Source of the DNA: Candidatus Woesearchaeota archaeon
GTDB lineage: Archaea > Nanobdellota > Nanobdellia > Woesearchaeales > UBA10216
Reading direction: 5' to 3'
DNA: 64,000 nt
Assembly (NCBI GenBank): GCA_016192915.1
Contig: JACPTF010000002.1
Location: 195,530 to 259,529 of the forward strand
The stretch's first letter is position 1, and every line of letters starts with the position of its first letter. Below, one piece after another: positions 45,172 through 53,779 of the stretch. The notes beneath the pieces were generated by a model. The model was not told the origin of the DNA, ran no database searches, and worked only from the letters and a program-made list of their open reading frames with translations. A program made the translations under genes and the position numbers.

Positions 45172-46626
45172 TCAACACTTTGAAGTTATCTGTGCAATGT
45201 GTTTCTTTCTTAGGCTGGTGAGCTCTTTGGTATGCTCTGTGGTTGTGGGGTATTCGCCTGTTACGCATGCTGTGCAGAGCTTGTCGGTTCCAACTGCCTT
45301 TCGCAGCCCCTCTACGTTCATGTAAATAAGCTTGTCTGCTCCTATCTCCTTTTCAACCTCTTCGATTGTTTTGCCGTGAGCAATAAGCTCTTCTTCCCGC
45401 TGGAAGTCTATCCCGTAGTAGCATGGGTTCCTTATTGGAGGAAATGTTGATAAGAAATACACCTTCTTTGCTCCAGATTCGCGCAGAAGCTCCACAATCC
45501 TTTTTGACGTAGTGCCCCTTACTATGCTGTCGTCGACAACCATTACATTTTTTCCCTTTATTACAGACTCGACAGGCTTGAGCTTTAGCTTCATCGCATT
45601 CTCCCTTAGCTTCTGCACGGGCATTATGAATGTCCTCCCGATATAGCGGTTCTTAATCAGGCCTTCCTCATATGGAACTTCCAAGGCCTTTGCAAGGGAG
45701 CTTGCCGCAGTCCTGCTCGTGTCAGGCACCGGTATGACAACGTCAATCTCCAGGTCAGGCCAGTGCTTCCTGACCTTTGCAGCCAGCTCCTCACCCAGCT
45801 TTTTCCTGACCTCGTAAATCTGCCTGCCCTCATAAACAGACTCGACAGTCGAAAAATAAACATACTCGAACACGCACGGAGCTGGTATGCCTGATTCCAG
45901 CACCCTTGAATGCTGTTTAAGGTTTTCGTCAACAAACACAGCTTCTCCAGGCTTCAGGTCTCTTATGTTTTCATAGCCCTGTATGCTCAGCGCAATGCTC
46001 TCTGAGGCAAAAGCGCATAATTTTTTGCCGTTAACCTTTTTCTCACCCATCACCAGGGGCCTTATGCCATTAGGGTCCCTAAACGCTGCTATGCCCTTGT
46101 TTGCTATTAGCGCGACAACAGAATACCCGCCTATTACCTCTTTATGAACTTCCTTCACTGCGGTAAAAACAGCCTCGTGGTCACCGCCCTTGCCGTTTCC
46201 GTAAGCGTCCCCAAACACCTGAAGCAGAACTTCAGCATCAGAATTTGAGCTGAGGTAAACCCTTTTCTTCCTAAGCTTCTCCTTCAGCATCGGGTAATTA
46301 ACTACGTTCCCGTTAAATGCCAATCCAATCCCGTCCGGGTAGCGATTGAAAAAAGGCTGGACTTCCTTGACATCGCCAACCCCGACAGTCGGGTACCTTG
46401 TATGGCCTATGCCCATCTGGCCATCTAAAGACAGAAGTTTGTGCTCGCTGAGAACATCAGAAACAAGCCCTATGTCCTTGCTTATCTTTATCCCATTGTC
46501 GGGGTCATTAAAGTCAAAGGTTATAACGCCGGCAGCATCCTGTCCGCGGTGCTGCAGGTGGACAAGGCCAACATAGAGCTCTGCCGCGGCATTTTGGGCT
46601 CCAATGACAGCGAATATCCCACACAT
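45172..46626 (-). CDS. purF: Amidophosphoribosyltransferase PurF
   Basis: 484 residues. First committed step: PRPP plus glutamine to phosphoribosylamine. The start at 46626 makes Cys2 (MCGIFAVIG) the N-terminal nucleophile, so no propeptide exists. An upstream in-frame start would bury it. The PRPP motif is VMVVDDSIVRGTTS. Four cysteines (APCVFEY, NPCYYGID and CTAC) match the Fe-S ligands of the Bacillus-type enzyme, so an Fe-S cluster is expected. It is the first gene of the long array, behind a palindromic operator and TATA box. Confidence 0.96.
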   Translation of the reverse strand: MCGIFAVIGAQNAAAELYVGLVHLQHRGQDAAGVITFDFNDPDNGIKISKDIGLVSDVLSEHKLLSLDGQMGIGHTRYPTVGVGDVKEVQPFFNRYPDGIGLAFNGNVVNYPMLKEKLRKKRVYLSSNSDAEVLLQVFGDAYGNGKGGDHEAVFTAVKEVHKEVIGGYSVVALIANKGIAAFRDPNGIRPLVMGEKKVNGKKLCAFASESIALSIQGYENIRDLKPGEAVFVDENLKQHSRVLESGIPAPCVFEYVYFSTVESVYEGRQIYEVRKKLGEELAAKVRKHWPDLEIDVVIPVPDTSRTAASSLAKALEVPYEEGLIKNRYIGRTFIMPVQKLRENAMKLKLKPVESVIKGKNVMVVDDSIVRGTTSKRIVELLRESGAKKVYFLSTFPPIRNPCYYGIDFQREEELIAHGKTIEEVEKEIGADKLIYMNVEGLRKAVGTDKLCTACVTGEYPTTTEHTKELTSLRKKHIAQITSKC

Positions 46627-46718
46627 AAAAAACACCTTAAAGCCGACTATCGCTATTCCTTCGCTGCAACAATCGCGGATAACGCCTGATAAACGCCTTA
46701 TCCGTAATCGCTGAATCA

Positions 46719-46766
46719 TGTGCAAATCTGTAGTTATTTATATACGTTTTGCACATGTTTGTGCAA
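46719..46766 (-). promoter_or_regulatory. purF promoter with purine operator
   Basis: On the minus strand, in order: palindrome TTGCACA-AACA-TGTGCAA (46749-46766), TATA box GTATATAAATA (46737-46747), then half-site TTGCACA (46719-46725) over the expected transcription start. The purA promoter has the same three elements with the same 23-nt palindrome-to-half-site gap. The leader holds a CGGATAA/TTATCCG hairpin (46676-46704). Confidence 0.8.
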
Positions 46767-46876
46767 CTTGATTCTGCCCCAAGCCAGCCTGATGCATTGT
46801 GCTTCAACCGGCCATCTTTAAAGTTTTCTAATAGCTATCCGAAACATTAATAATTTCTCCGCATTACCCGTGCATC

Positions 46877-48178
46877 ATGGACTATGACGAAGTTATTACC
46901 TCTCTGGAGGGCCTTGAGCGTTTTGGCATCCGTTTCGGCTTGGCAGCAATTTCAATGCTTCTTGAACGGCTTGGCAATCCGCACTTGGCTTACCTGACTG
47001 TTCATATAGGCGGCACTAACGGCAAAGGCTCAGTTACAGTTATGTGTGAGTCTATCCTGTCTAAGGCCGGCTACAAAGTGGGAAGGTACACCTCGCCGCA
47101 TTTGACTGAGTTTACAGAGAGGGTTGTTGTTGAAGGGCAGGAAATACAGAAAGAGGATGTGGTAAAATATTTCTCGAAGGTCAAGGAAAAGGTTGACGCG
47201 TTAAAAAATGAGAATTTACTCATAAGCTACTTTGAGTTTATCACCGCAATGGCTTTTCTTTACTTTAAGGATAAAGGTGTTGATTTTGCTGTTGTCGAGG
47301 TTGGCATGGGCGGTCGCCTTGACGCCACGAATGTTATAATGCCTGAAGTGGCAATTATAACCAATATAGGCCTTGAACACACGCATATCCTTGGCAAGGA
47401 TGTCATGTCCATTGCAGCTGAAAAAGCAGGCATAATCAAGAGCGGCGTTCACGTAATTACTGCGGAAAAAAATAAGGAAGTAAAGGAATTGTTTGCAAAG
47501 TATTGCTTAGAACGAAAAGCTCATCTGATAGACTCGTCAAAATTTAGCGTGTCTGCAGCTATTGGGGGCGGTTTCCAGGAAATCACCATACAGACTTTAA
47601 AGGATTCATACCTTGCAAGGCTTAAGCTCCTCGGCACCTACCAGAAATACAATGCCGCGGCAGCGATTGCTGCAATGGAAGCCCTGCAGCAGCGCGGTTT
47701 CAGTATTTCTAAGGATGCAATAATTTCAGGCTTAGAAATTGCAGCATGGCCAGGCCGGCTTGAGGTTATGGGCAAAAATCCTTTAATTATTCTCGACTGT
47801 GGTCATAATCCTCCAGCTCTTGCAGAGCTGGTTGCTTCACTTGCGCAGTTCAGTTATCGCAGGCTTATCCTTGTTTTTGGGGTTTCTTCGGACAAGGATT
47901 ATGGCAGCATGGTCAGGGTGCTTGCACCTTTGGCTGATGAAGTCATCGTAACAAGGACAAGCTATTATCGTGGCCTGGACACTGAAACCTTAGCCAGTGC
48001 ATTTGCAAAAGCCAGGGCAGGATTGCCTATGCATGCCGTTGATGATGTTGTTGAGGCTACAAAAAAGGCGATTGGAATTGCATCAAAAGAAGACATGGTT
48101 CTGGTTGTTGGCTCAATTTTTGTTGTTGGGGAAGCACGCACAATCTGGAATCCTAAAAAGATCAGATTCTTGATGTAA
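46877..48178 (+). CDS. folC: Folylpolyglutamate/dihydrofolate synthase
   Basis: 433 residues. A Mur-ligase-type ATP enzyme that adds glutamate to folates, retaining them in the cell. The P-loop GGTNGKGSV lies near residue 44-52, then SPHLTEFTERV, VGMGGRLDATNVI and the C-terminal LDCGHNPPALAEL. It is divergent from purF with its own weak TATA-like element at about 46846-46857, likely leaderless. Its 3' end overlaps the convergent membrane protein gene by 17 nt. Confidence 0.96.
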   Translation: MDYDEVITSLEGLERFGIRFGLAAISMLLERLGNPHLAYLTVHIGGTNGKGSVTVMCESILSKAGYKVGRYTSPHLTEFTERVVVEGQEIQKEDVVKYFSKVKEKVDALKNENLLISYFEFITAMAFLYFKDKGVDFAVVEVGMGGRLDATNVIMPEVAIITNIGLEHTHILGKDVMSIAAEKAGIIKSGVHVITAEKNKEVKELFAKYCLERKAHLIDSSKFSVSAAIGGGFQEITIQTLKDSYLARLKLLGTYQKYNAAAAIAAMEALQQRGFSISKDAIISGLEIAAWPGRLEVMGKNPLIILDCGHNPPALAELVASLAQFSYRRLILVFGVSSDKDYGSMVRVLAPLADEVIVTRTSYYRGLDTETLASAFAKARAGLPMHAVDDVVEATKKAIGIASKEDMVLVVGSIFVVGEARTIWNPKKIRFLM

Positions 48179-48872
48179 TTGCTTTCAGGAATTTCCTTGA
48201 GAATATGTAGTTTGTGTCAACATTCACGAACCCTGATGGCACTATTGCTTTGAGCTTGTCTAATGCGCTGTTAATGGCGACATATGAAACGCTTATGCCA
48301 GTTGCGAAAAGTAGCCTTTCGATAATCACTACAGGTATCAGCAAATTCCATTGCTGTACCGTCATGGGTACTGTCCATGCCCAGATCGCCCCTCCAACAG
48401 CATGTGCCGTGAATGTGGCTCCAAGGCTTCTCAAAAACAGCCTTTGCGGCATCAATTTGGCAATCAAGGGTACTGTCCAGAAAAGGCTGAAGTACCAAGC
48501 CTGCCTTCCTATGGGATGTGCTAAGAATATTGCAATGCACACCAGTGGCACCATAATCGATGCGGTTACTTTCTTCCCTTTTGAGCTGAAGTACCCTGCC
48601 GCAAAGAGCATTGGAAGAAGCCTCAGCACATTGAGCATTGTGATTTCCTTTCCTGCCGCAATGAATTGGGCTGTTTGTGCGAAAAGGACTGTGAGCACGC
48701 CAAAGGTTGAGCCAAGGATTCCTCCCGCAATAGGCCCGAAAAACTGGAAAAGGGTGAAGAACTGGTTCTTGGTGCCGGTAAGTGCAGAGAAGTTTATGCT
48801 TTGCGCTATGAACACAAGCACTGTGAAACCGACAAAGAAAATGGCTTCCTTCTTGCCCAGCTTTATTTTCAT
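48162..48872 (-). CDS. Membrane protein, possible ECF-type transporter component
   Basis: 236 residues from the ATG at 48872, about six hydrophobic spans. FTLFQFFGPIAGGILGSTFGVLTVLFAQ resembles the Gly-rich region of ECF transporter S components. It is convergent with folC and divergent from a reductase gene, sharing one TATA region (48890-48906). Substrate unknown; folate-related use is a guess from position. Confidence 0.65.
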   Translation of the reverse strand: MKIKLGKKEAIFFVGFTVLVFIAQSINFSALTGTKNQFFTLFQFFGPIAGGILGSTFGVLTVLFAQTAQFIAAGKEITMLNVLRLLPMLFAAGYFSSKGKKVTASIMVPLVCIAIFLAHPIGRQAWYFSLFWTVPLIAKLMPQRLFLRSLGATFTAHAVGGAIWAWTVPMTVQQWNLLIPVVIIERLLFATGISVSYVAINSALDKLKAIVPSGFVNVDTNYIFSRKFLKAITSRI

Positions 48873-48889
48873 AGATATTTGGGAAACCC

Positions 48890-48906
48890 TAACATTTATA
48901 TTTGTT
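48890..48906. promoter_or_regulatory. Shared TATA region for two divergent leaderless genes
   Basis: AACATTTATATTTG on the plus strand reads as a TATA box for the reductase (ATG 48923). The reverse complement AAATATAAATGTT is one for the membrane protein (ATG 48872). Both starts are about 25-30 nt away, so one element may serve both directions. Confidence 0.55.
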
Positions 48907-48922
48907 TCTATACTGGTGGCTA

Positions 48923-49651
48923 ATGATGGCAAGTTTAGAAGGCAAAACTGTTTTGGTGACGGGAAGCGCTAAAGGGCTCGGAAGAGCCACGGCAATCTCA
49001 CTGGCAAAAGAAGGCGCAATTGTGGTTGTGCATTACCGCAGTAGCAGAAGGGAAGCTGAGGCTACGTTAGCAGAAGTTAGGCGCTTATCGCCAAAGTCTA
49101 TTCTGGTTCATGGTGATGTTACCTCCGCGAGTGATGTTGGCAATATGTTCAAGCAGATAAAATCAAAGTTTGGGAGGCTTGACATTTTGATAAACAATGT
49201 CGGCGCCTTTATTTTCAAGCCCATTTCTGAAACTTCTGTGGAGGAGTTCAGCAACGTAATTGATACAAACCTCAAGGCTGCTTTTCTGTGCTCCAGCGAG
49301 GCTCTCATAATGATGCACAAGCAAAAGTCGGGCCACATCATTAATTTCGGTTGTGTTGGCGCAGACAGGATAACAATCAGGGAAAAGACAACCCCGTACT
49401 ACATCGCCAAGACCGGAGTTTACATGCTGTCCAAGATAATGGCTCAGTCAGAGGCTAAGAATGGCATCCGCATTAACACCATTTCTCCTGGCGTGCTTGA
49501 GACTAGTGTGGCAAAACCGGCAGGCTCAGTCATAATAAAGCACAAGGACATAATCAACGCGATACTCTATCTTCTGTGCGGCAGCTCAGAGAAGATAACC
49601 GGCGCTAATATAGAAGTTTCTGGCGGTTGGATTCCTGGCTCGGCTGGTTAA
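48923..49651 (+). CDS. Short-chain dehydrogenase/reductase
   Basis: 242 residues. Classical SDR: TGSAKGLGR near residue 12, NNVGAF, and the catalytic Ser region with YYIAKTGVYMLSK (Tyr and Lys). Ends GGWIPG, as in FabG-like enzymes. The FabG group and pteridine reductases are both possible; the Arg typical of the PTR1/FolM first motif is absent, so FabG-like is favoured. Start 48923 fits the TATA spacing better than TTG 48902. Its end overlaps the purH stop by 4 nt. Confidence 0.9.
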   Translation: MMASLEGKTVLVTGSAKGLGRATAISLAKEGAIVVVHYRSSRREAEATLAEVRRLSPKSILVHGDVTSASDVGNMFKQIKSKFGRLDILINNVGAFIFKPISETSVEEFSNVIDTNLKAAFLCSSEALIMMHKQKSGHIINFGCVGADRITIREKTTPYYIAKTGVYMLSKIMAQSEAKNGIRINTISPGVLETSVAKPAGSVIIKHKDIINAILYLLCGSSEKITGANIEVSGGWIPGSAG

Positions 49652-50901
49652 TGCCTGAATACCCTTTGCCCTGTGAACACCATGGCTATGTTGCGCTCGT
49701 TGCACGCTTCTATGACTTCAGGGTCGTTTATTGAGCCGCCTGGCTGTATTATTGCAGTTATGCCTTGTTCAGCAGCTGCGTCAATGCTATCGCGAAACGG
49801 GAAGAAACCATCCGATGCAACCACAGAGCCTTCGATGCTTCCTTTCTCTTTGGCTACAGCCGCGTCAATCTCGCTTTTTTGCCTCTGCTGAAGTTGTGTG
49901 TAAGTAACTTCGTATTTTTCAACGCTGAGCCTGTCAGAAAATTTCTTGTGTGCCTTTATTATCGCAATCTCAACAGCCCCTACCCTGTCCTGCTCTCCTG
50001 GGCATATGGCAACAGTTGCCTTGTTCTTTGCAAAGACTATGGCGTTGGAGGTTACGCCTTGCACAATCTTCCAGGCGAACAGCATATCCTCATACTCTTT
50101 TTCGGTGGGCTTTCTTTTTACCGTATATTGCTCTCCCTGGTTTTCGGCAGCTGCTATCATCAGGTCATCTTTGCTTCTTATTCTTGTTTCTTGCGATACT
50201 TGAGCTATCAGTCCGCCGTCCATTAGTGATTTGAAGTCTATGTAGCACAGGTCTCTGTACGCATTTAGCCGTTCTATGTTCTTTATCCTTATCAGGCGCA
50301 TGTTTCTCTTCTTGAGAAGCATGTCAAGTGCTTCTTTTTCAAAATCAGGAGCTGCAACAACTTCCAAGTAATGCTTCATTACCTGTTCAGCAGTTGCCGC
50401 ATCCACAACCCTATTCAAGGCAGCTACCCCTCCGAACGCAGCCAGCCTGTCGGCCATATAAGCCTCCTTGTACGCTTCAGCTATTGTTGTCCTGCTTGCC
50501 GCCCCGCATGGGTTGTTGTGCTTCATTATTACCGCAGTTGGCTCGTCAAAGTGTTTCAGTATTGCCAACGCATTATCAACGTCTGTAAGGTTGCTTTTTC
50601 CTACATGCTTGCCGCTTTCCATCAAATCAGAATCAGAGATGCTGCTCACAAGCCCTTTGCCTTCCCCGCCTTTGACATATTTACAGCCGCCAATACTGAG
50701 GTTGCTTTCCTTCAGCTCGTACAGTGCTGCCTCCTGTCCGGGGTTGTCGCCATACCTGAGCCCTGTCTTTTTGCCGCCAACGGCCCATTGCCTTTTCTTG
50801 TAGCGCAGCTTTTTGTCGCCAAGTGTTATCGTTAAGTCTTCTGGGAAGTTATCACTAAGCACTTCCTTGTACATCGCGCTCAGCTTCTTTTTCTCAGCCA
50901 T
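49648..50901 (-). CDS. purH: AICAR formyltransferase (PurH C-terminal domain as a free protein)
   Basis: 417 residues. It makes FAICAR from AICAR using formyl-THF. Motifs: RYGDNPGQEAA, VIMKHNNPCGAA with the Lys-His pair, AFGGVAALNR, and SDGFFPFRDSID. In bacteria this domain follows the IMP cyclohydrolase domain in one chain; here that is a separate gene just upstream (2-nt gap). With two PurP genes also present, the step can be done by formate or by formyl-THF. Confidence 0.95.
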   Translation of the reverse strand: MAEKKKLSAMYKEVLSDNFPEDLTITLGDKKLRYKKRQWAVGGKKTGLRYGDNPGQEAALYELKESNLSIGGCKYVKGGEGKGLVSSISDSDLMESGKHVGKSNLTDVDNALAILKHFDEPTAVIMKHNNPCGAASRTTIAEAYKEAYMADRLAAFGGVAALNRVVDAATAEQVMKHYLEVVAAPDFEKEALDMLLKKRNMRLIRIKNIERLNAYRDLCYIDFKSLMDGGLIAQVSQETRIRSKDDLMIAAAENQGEQYTVKRKPTEKEYEDMLFAWKIVQGVTSNAIVFAKNKATVAICPGEQDRVGAVEIAIIKAHKKFSDRLSVEKYEVTYTQLQQRQKSEIDAAVAKEKGSIEGSVVASDGFFPFRDSIDAAAEQGITAIIQPGGSINDPEVIEACNERNIAMVFTGQRVFRH

Positions 50902-50903
50902 CT

Positions 50904-51554
50904 TTACTCAACCTTATATTCTTTTTTCACAGCTGCCGCAGTCAGCTTGTTGTAATAGCCGCCGATGTTGCCAATGTAAGCGCTTAAGTAGTCCGTTGCC
51001 TCTTTCGCGAGCCTTATCCTTGTGTCAATGCCGCAGGAGCCATTGTTCTTCTTCATTTCCTCAAGCACTTTTTCGTAGTCAACCGGGCTTACAACAACGG
51101 CAACACGAAGAAAATTCTTTGCAACTGATTCTATCAAGCTTACGCCTCCTACGTCAATGTTCGTTCTCGCCTTCTCGATGCTCTTTCCCTCTGCGGCCGA
51201 GGCAAAGGGGTAAAGGTTCACAACCACGAGGTCAAACGCAACCGCGCCACTTTCATCAAGGTATTTCCGCTGCTGCTCATCGCTTAGGTCGGCCAAAATT
51301 CCCGAGTGTATCTTCGGGTGAAGTGTCTTTACAAGCCCGGCAGGCATCTCCTTAACTCCTGTATACTCGGAAATCTCGACAATATTCGCAGCCGCCACCG
51401 CCTTTCTCAGCTCGTTGTAAGTCCCGCTGCTGCAATAAATCCTGACATTGGGGTTTATTTTCACCAGCTCGCTCACGAAATACTTGAGGCCTGTCTTATC
51501 GTGGCAGCTGATAAGCGCGTTGCTGATTTTTACGCTATCTTTTATGTTAGTCAT
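50904..51554 (-). CDS. purH: IMP cyclohydrolase (PurH N-terminal, MGS-like domain as a free protein)
   Basis: 216 residues. It closes the ring of FAICAR to IMP. An MGS-like fold: ALISCHDKTGLKYFVSEL, SGTYNELRKA, VKEMPAGLVKTLHPKIHSGIL, DLVVVNLYPF and NIDVGGVSLIESVAKN. It overlaps purA by 4 nt upstream. The archaeal PurO is thus not needed. The split arrangement is known in some archaea. Confidence 0.94.
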   Translation of the reverse strand: MTNIKDSVKISNALISCHDKTGLKYFVSELVKINPNVRIYCSSGTYNELRKAVAAANIVEISEYTGVKEMPAGLVKTLHPKIHSGILADLSDEQQRKYLDESGAVAFDLVVVNLYPFASAAEGKSIEKARTNIDVGGVSLIESVAKNFLRVAVVVSPVDYEKVLEEMKKNNGSCGIDTRIRLAKEATDYLSAYIGNIGGYYNKLTAAAVKKEYKVE

Positions 51555-52945
51555 TTCAGGTACTCCCTCGTTCTTTTCAAGACATCCTTTATCACTGTCT
51601 TTTCCCTCTGAGGCCCTATTGATACCATTGAAACCGGAATCCCTATTGCAGTAACAAGGTCACGGATATATTCTTTCATCCCTTCAGGCAGCGCATCATA
51701 GCCTTTTTTGACAGCAGCTGTTTCCTCGCTTTCACTCATTTGTCGCCAGAAATACTCCTTCTTGCCGTAAACCGGCTTCCACCCTTCAAGCTTGAACGGG
51801 AACCTTGTGGTTTTCCTGCCGTCTTTCTCGTAGGCGACCGCAGCCCTGAATGGCTTTCCGGAGAGAACATCAATCTTAGTAATAACCCACTCATCAACAG
51901 AATTTATCATTCCTGAATATCTTAGTGCAACGAAGTCAGGGAATCCAGTCCTTCTCGGGCGCCCTGTTGTTGCTCCAAACTCTCCTCCGTCCTGCCTTAT
52001 CCATTTTCCGAGCAGTTTAAGATCCCCGTCAATGGCTTTCTTTTTCTCGGTAGCAGTCAGCATTTCTCCCTTTCTTTCCTTTTTTGTCTCCTCGTAATTT
52101 CCCAGTTCTGTTGGGAAGTGGCCCTCTCCAACTCTAGTTGGGTAAGCTTTTACTATTGCAATAATCTTGAACTTTCTCAAATCAATGCCTAAATTAGCTG
52201 CGGCCCCCCCTGCTGTGCAGTTTGACGACGTGACATACGGCCGCGTTCCGTGCACGACATCCAACAATGTTGCCTGTGCGCCTTCCAGCAGCAATGATTT
52301 ACCATTTTTTAGCTCCTCGTTGAACGTGTATGTGCAGCTGCCAACATACGACCTCAGTTTTGCAGCGTATCTGGAATATTCCGAATAGATTTCTTCCGCA
52401 TACCTGTTCAAGTCGGCAGCCCTTTCTACAACTTTGTGCTGGAGCAGTTCATTCACCTTCGCAGCAACAACCGCTTTTATCTTTTCCTTGAAGTCACCGC
52501 TGACCAAATCGTGCACTGTTATGTCTTCTGTCCTTGATGCCTTGTCCTTTGCCACGGGCCCTATGCCTCTTTTTGTTGTGCCAAGCTTCCCGCTTGCCTC
52601 CCCGCCAGCATCAAGCGCTATGTGGTATGGCATTATGACATGGGCTCGTTCATCAATCAGTATCTTTCCTATTATCCTGAAGCCAGCCTTAACAACTGCA
52701 TCATAATCAGCAAAAAACGTTTTTGGATTAAAAAACATGTCAGGTCCTATCGCAACATTCTTGCCCTGGATTACTCCGGCAGGCAGTATGTGCAGTATGA
52801 CCTGCTTGCCGTTCGCAACTATCGTGTGCCCCGCATTATCCCCGCCGTTAAACCTCACAACCCAGTCAGCCTGAGAAGCCAGCAGGTCAACTATCTTTCC
52901 CTTGCCCTCATCGCCCCAGTATGCACCTACAATGACGGCGTTCAT
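51551..52945 (-). CDS. purA: Adenylosuccinate synthetase
   Basis: 464 residues from the ATG at 52945, which has GGTGA before it and places AVIVGAYWGDEGKGKIVDLL at the very start. First step of the AMP branch from IMP, with GTP and aspartate. NGGDNAGHT, GTTKRGIGPV and the GATTGRPRRTGFPD loop are present. It is longer than the roughly 340-residue enzyme of many archaea. Leads the operon purA-IMP cyclohydrolase-AICAR formyltransferase. Confidence 0.96.
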   Translation of the reverse strand: MNAVIVGAYWGDEGKGKIVDLLASQADWVVRFNGGDNAGHTIVANGKQVILHILPAGVIQGKNVAIGPDMFFNPKTFFADYDAVVKAGFRIIGKILIDERAHVIMPYHIALDAGGEASGKLGTTKRGIGPVAKDKASRTEDITVHDLVSGDFKEKIKAVVAAKVNELLQHKVVERAADLNRYAEEIYSEYSRYAAKLRSYVGSCTYTFNEELKNGKSLLLEGAQATLLDVVHGTRPYVTSSNCTAGGAAANLGIDLRKFKIIAIVKAYPTRVGEGHFPTELGNYEETKKERKGEMLTATEKKKAIDGDLKLLGKWIRQDGGEFGATTGRPRRTGFPDFVALRYSGMINSVDEWVITKIDVLSGKPFRAAVAYEKDGRKTTRFPFKLEGWKPVYGKKEYFWRQMSESEETAAVKKGYDALPEGMKEYIRDLVTAIGIPVSMVSIGPQREKTVIKDVLKRTREYLK

Positions 52946-52988
52946 AAAGTCACCTTGCCGTTTGGACCGTATTTGTTCCCCTCGTTTG

Positions 52989-53036
52989 TGTGCAAACAGG
53001 CAAACGTTTAAATAGGTTTTGGGCATGCTTATGCAA
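52989..53036. promoter_or_regulatory. Divergent purA/regulator promoter with purine operator
   Basis: On the minus strand: palindrome-like TTGCATAAGCATGCCCAA (53019-53036), TATA CTATTTAAAC (53006-53015), half-site TTGCACA (52989-52995). Fourteen of 18 palindrome bases equal those before purF and the spacing is identical. Read on the plus strand, the same TATA (GTTTAAATA) serves the regulator gene, whose ATG is at 53038. The palindrome then covers its transcription start. Confidence 0.8.
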
Positions 53037-53037
53037 C

Positions 53038-53772
53038 ATGCCGGTGCAGACAAAGCTTAGTGCCCTTGAGGAGACGAAGCTCAAGCTTCTAGCTGTTGAC
53101 TGTCTCAAGGCAATGAAGGAGCACAAAACATTTAGGGCCTTGTCCAGAGAGTTCTTGCTTCCTGTGGGGGTGCTTAGCCGGTATATTAACGGCAACGTCC
53201 TGCCAAAAGCAGCCAGGGCTGAGAAGATAGTGTCATATTTCACAAGGGGCTATCTGTCAAAGCTGCTTGACTCTGCCAAGAATAGGAGCTCAAAGTTCAT
53301 TGTTACCGCAGACCTGCTGTCGCAGCCTTTCCTCATGAATGTTATAGCATTCAACGCTTTGAAATCCTTTTCGGCAGTTGCTGCCGCAAATAAGATTGAT
53401 GCTGTGCTAACTGCAGCCGTTGACGGCATACCCTTGGCTTCAGCAATTGCTAATTTAGTGAGTGCCAAATGCATCTATGCCAAAAGGACGCAGGAGATAG
53501 CCTTCTCTGACCATTACATTTCAAGGGGCAGCAGCGCCCAGCCGCTCTCAGCCCCTTTTTACCTTCCAAAGTCGCTGTTGAAAAGAAATGACAACGTCCT
53601 TATTGTGGACGATGTCATCCGTGCCGGAACCACCTTCGATGCATTGACAAGCATCTGCAGCCAGGCCAAGGCCAACATCATAGGCATCTTTGCGCTTTTC
53701 ATAACAGCCTCAGCATACAAGGAGCTTAGGAAATCCAGCAAGGTCCACTACCTTTCCCTTATTGAAGGGTAA
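53038..53772 (+). CDS. HTH-phosphoribosyltransferase regulator (GfcR-like), likely purine repressor
   Basis: 244 residues. The N-terminal HTH (RALSREFLLPVGVLSRYINGNVLP, about 30-58) precedes a type I PRTase-like fold with the PRPP loop NVLIVDDVIRAGTTFDAL. Such archaeal proteins are regulators that sense PRPP or nucleotides rather than enzymes. It diverges from purA and its own start overlaps the shared palindrome, fitting autorepression. An in-frame GTG at 52990 would need the promoter inside the gene; ATG 53038 fits a leaderless mRNA. The plausible regulon here is purF array, purA operon and itself. Confidence 0.88.
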   Translation: MPVQTKLSALEETKLKLLAVDCLKAMKEHKTFRALSREFLLPVGVLSRYINGNVLPKAARAEKIVSYFTRGYLSKLLDSAKNRSSKFIVTADLLSQPFLMNVIAFNALKSFSAVAAANKIDAVLTAAVDGIPLASAIANLVSAKCIYAKRTQEIAFSDHYISRGSSAQPLSAPFYLPKSLLKRNDNVLIVDDVIRAGTTFDALTSICSQAKANIIGIFALFITASAYKELRKSSKVHYLSLIEG

Positions 53773-53779
53773 TCTTTAC

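Noticed and set aside
46676-46704. CGGATAA/TTATCCG hairpin in the purF leader as a riboswitch
   Set aside because: A single 7-bp stem with a 15-nt loop is too little; regulation is better explained by the palindromic operator.
52950-53243. Minus-strand ORF across the start of the regulator gene
   Set aside because: It overlaps the promoter region and the HTH-coding frame; no similarity is readable.
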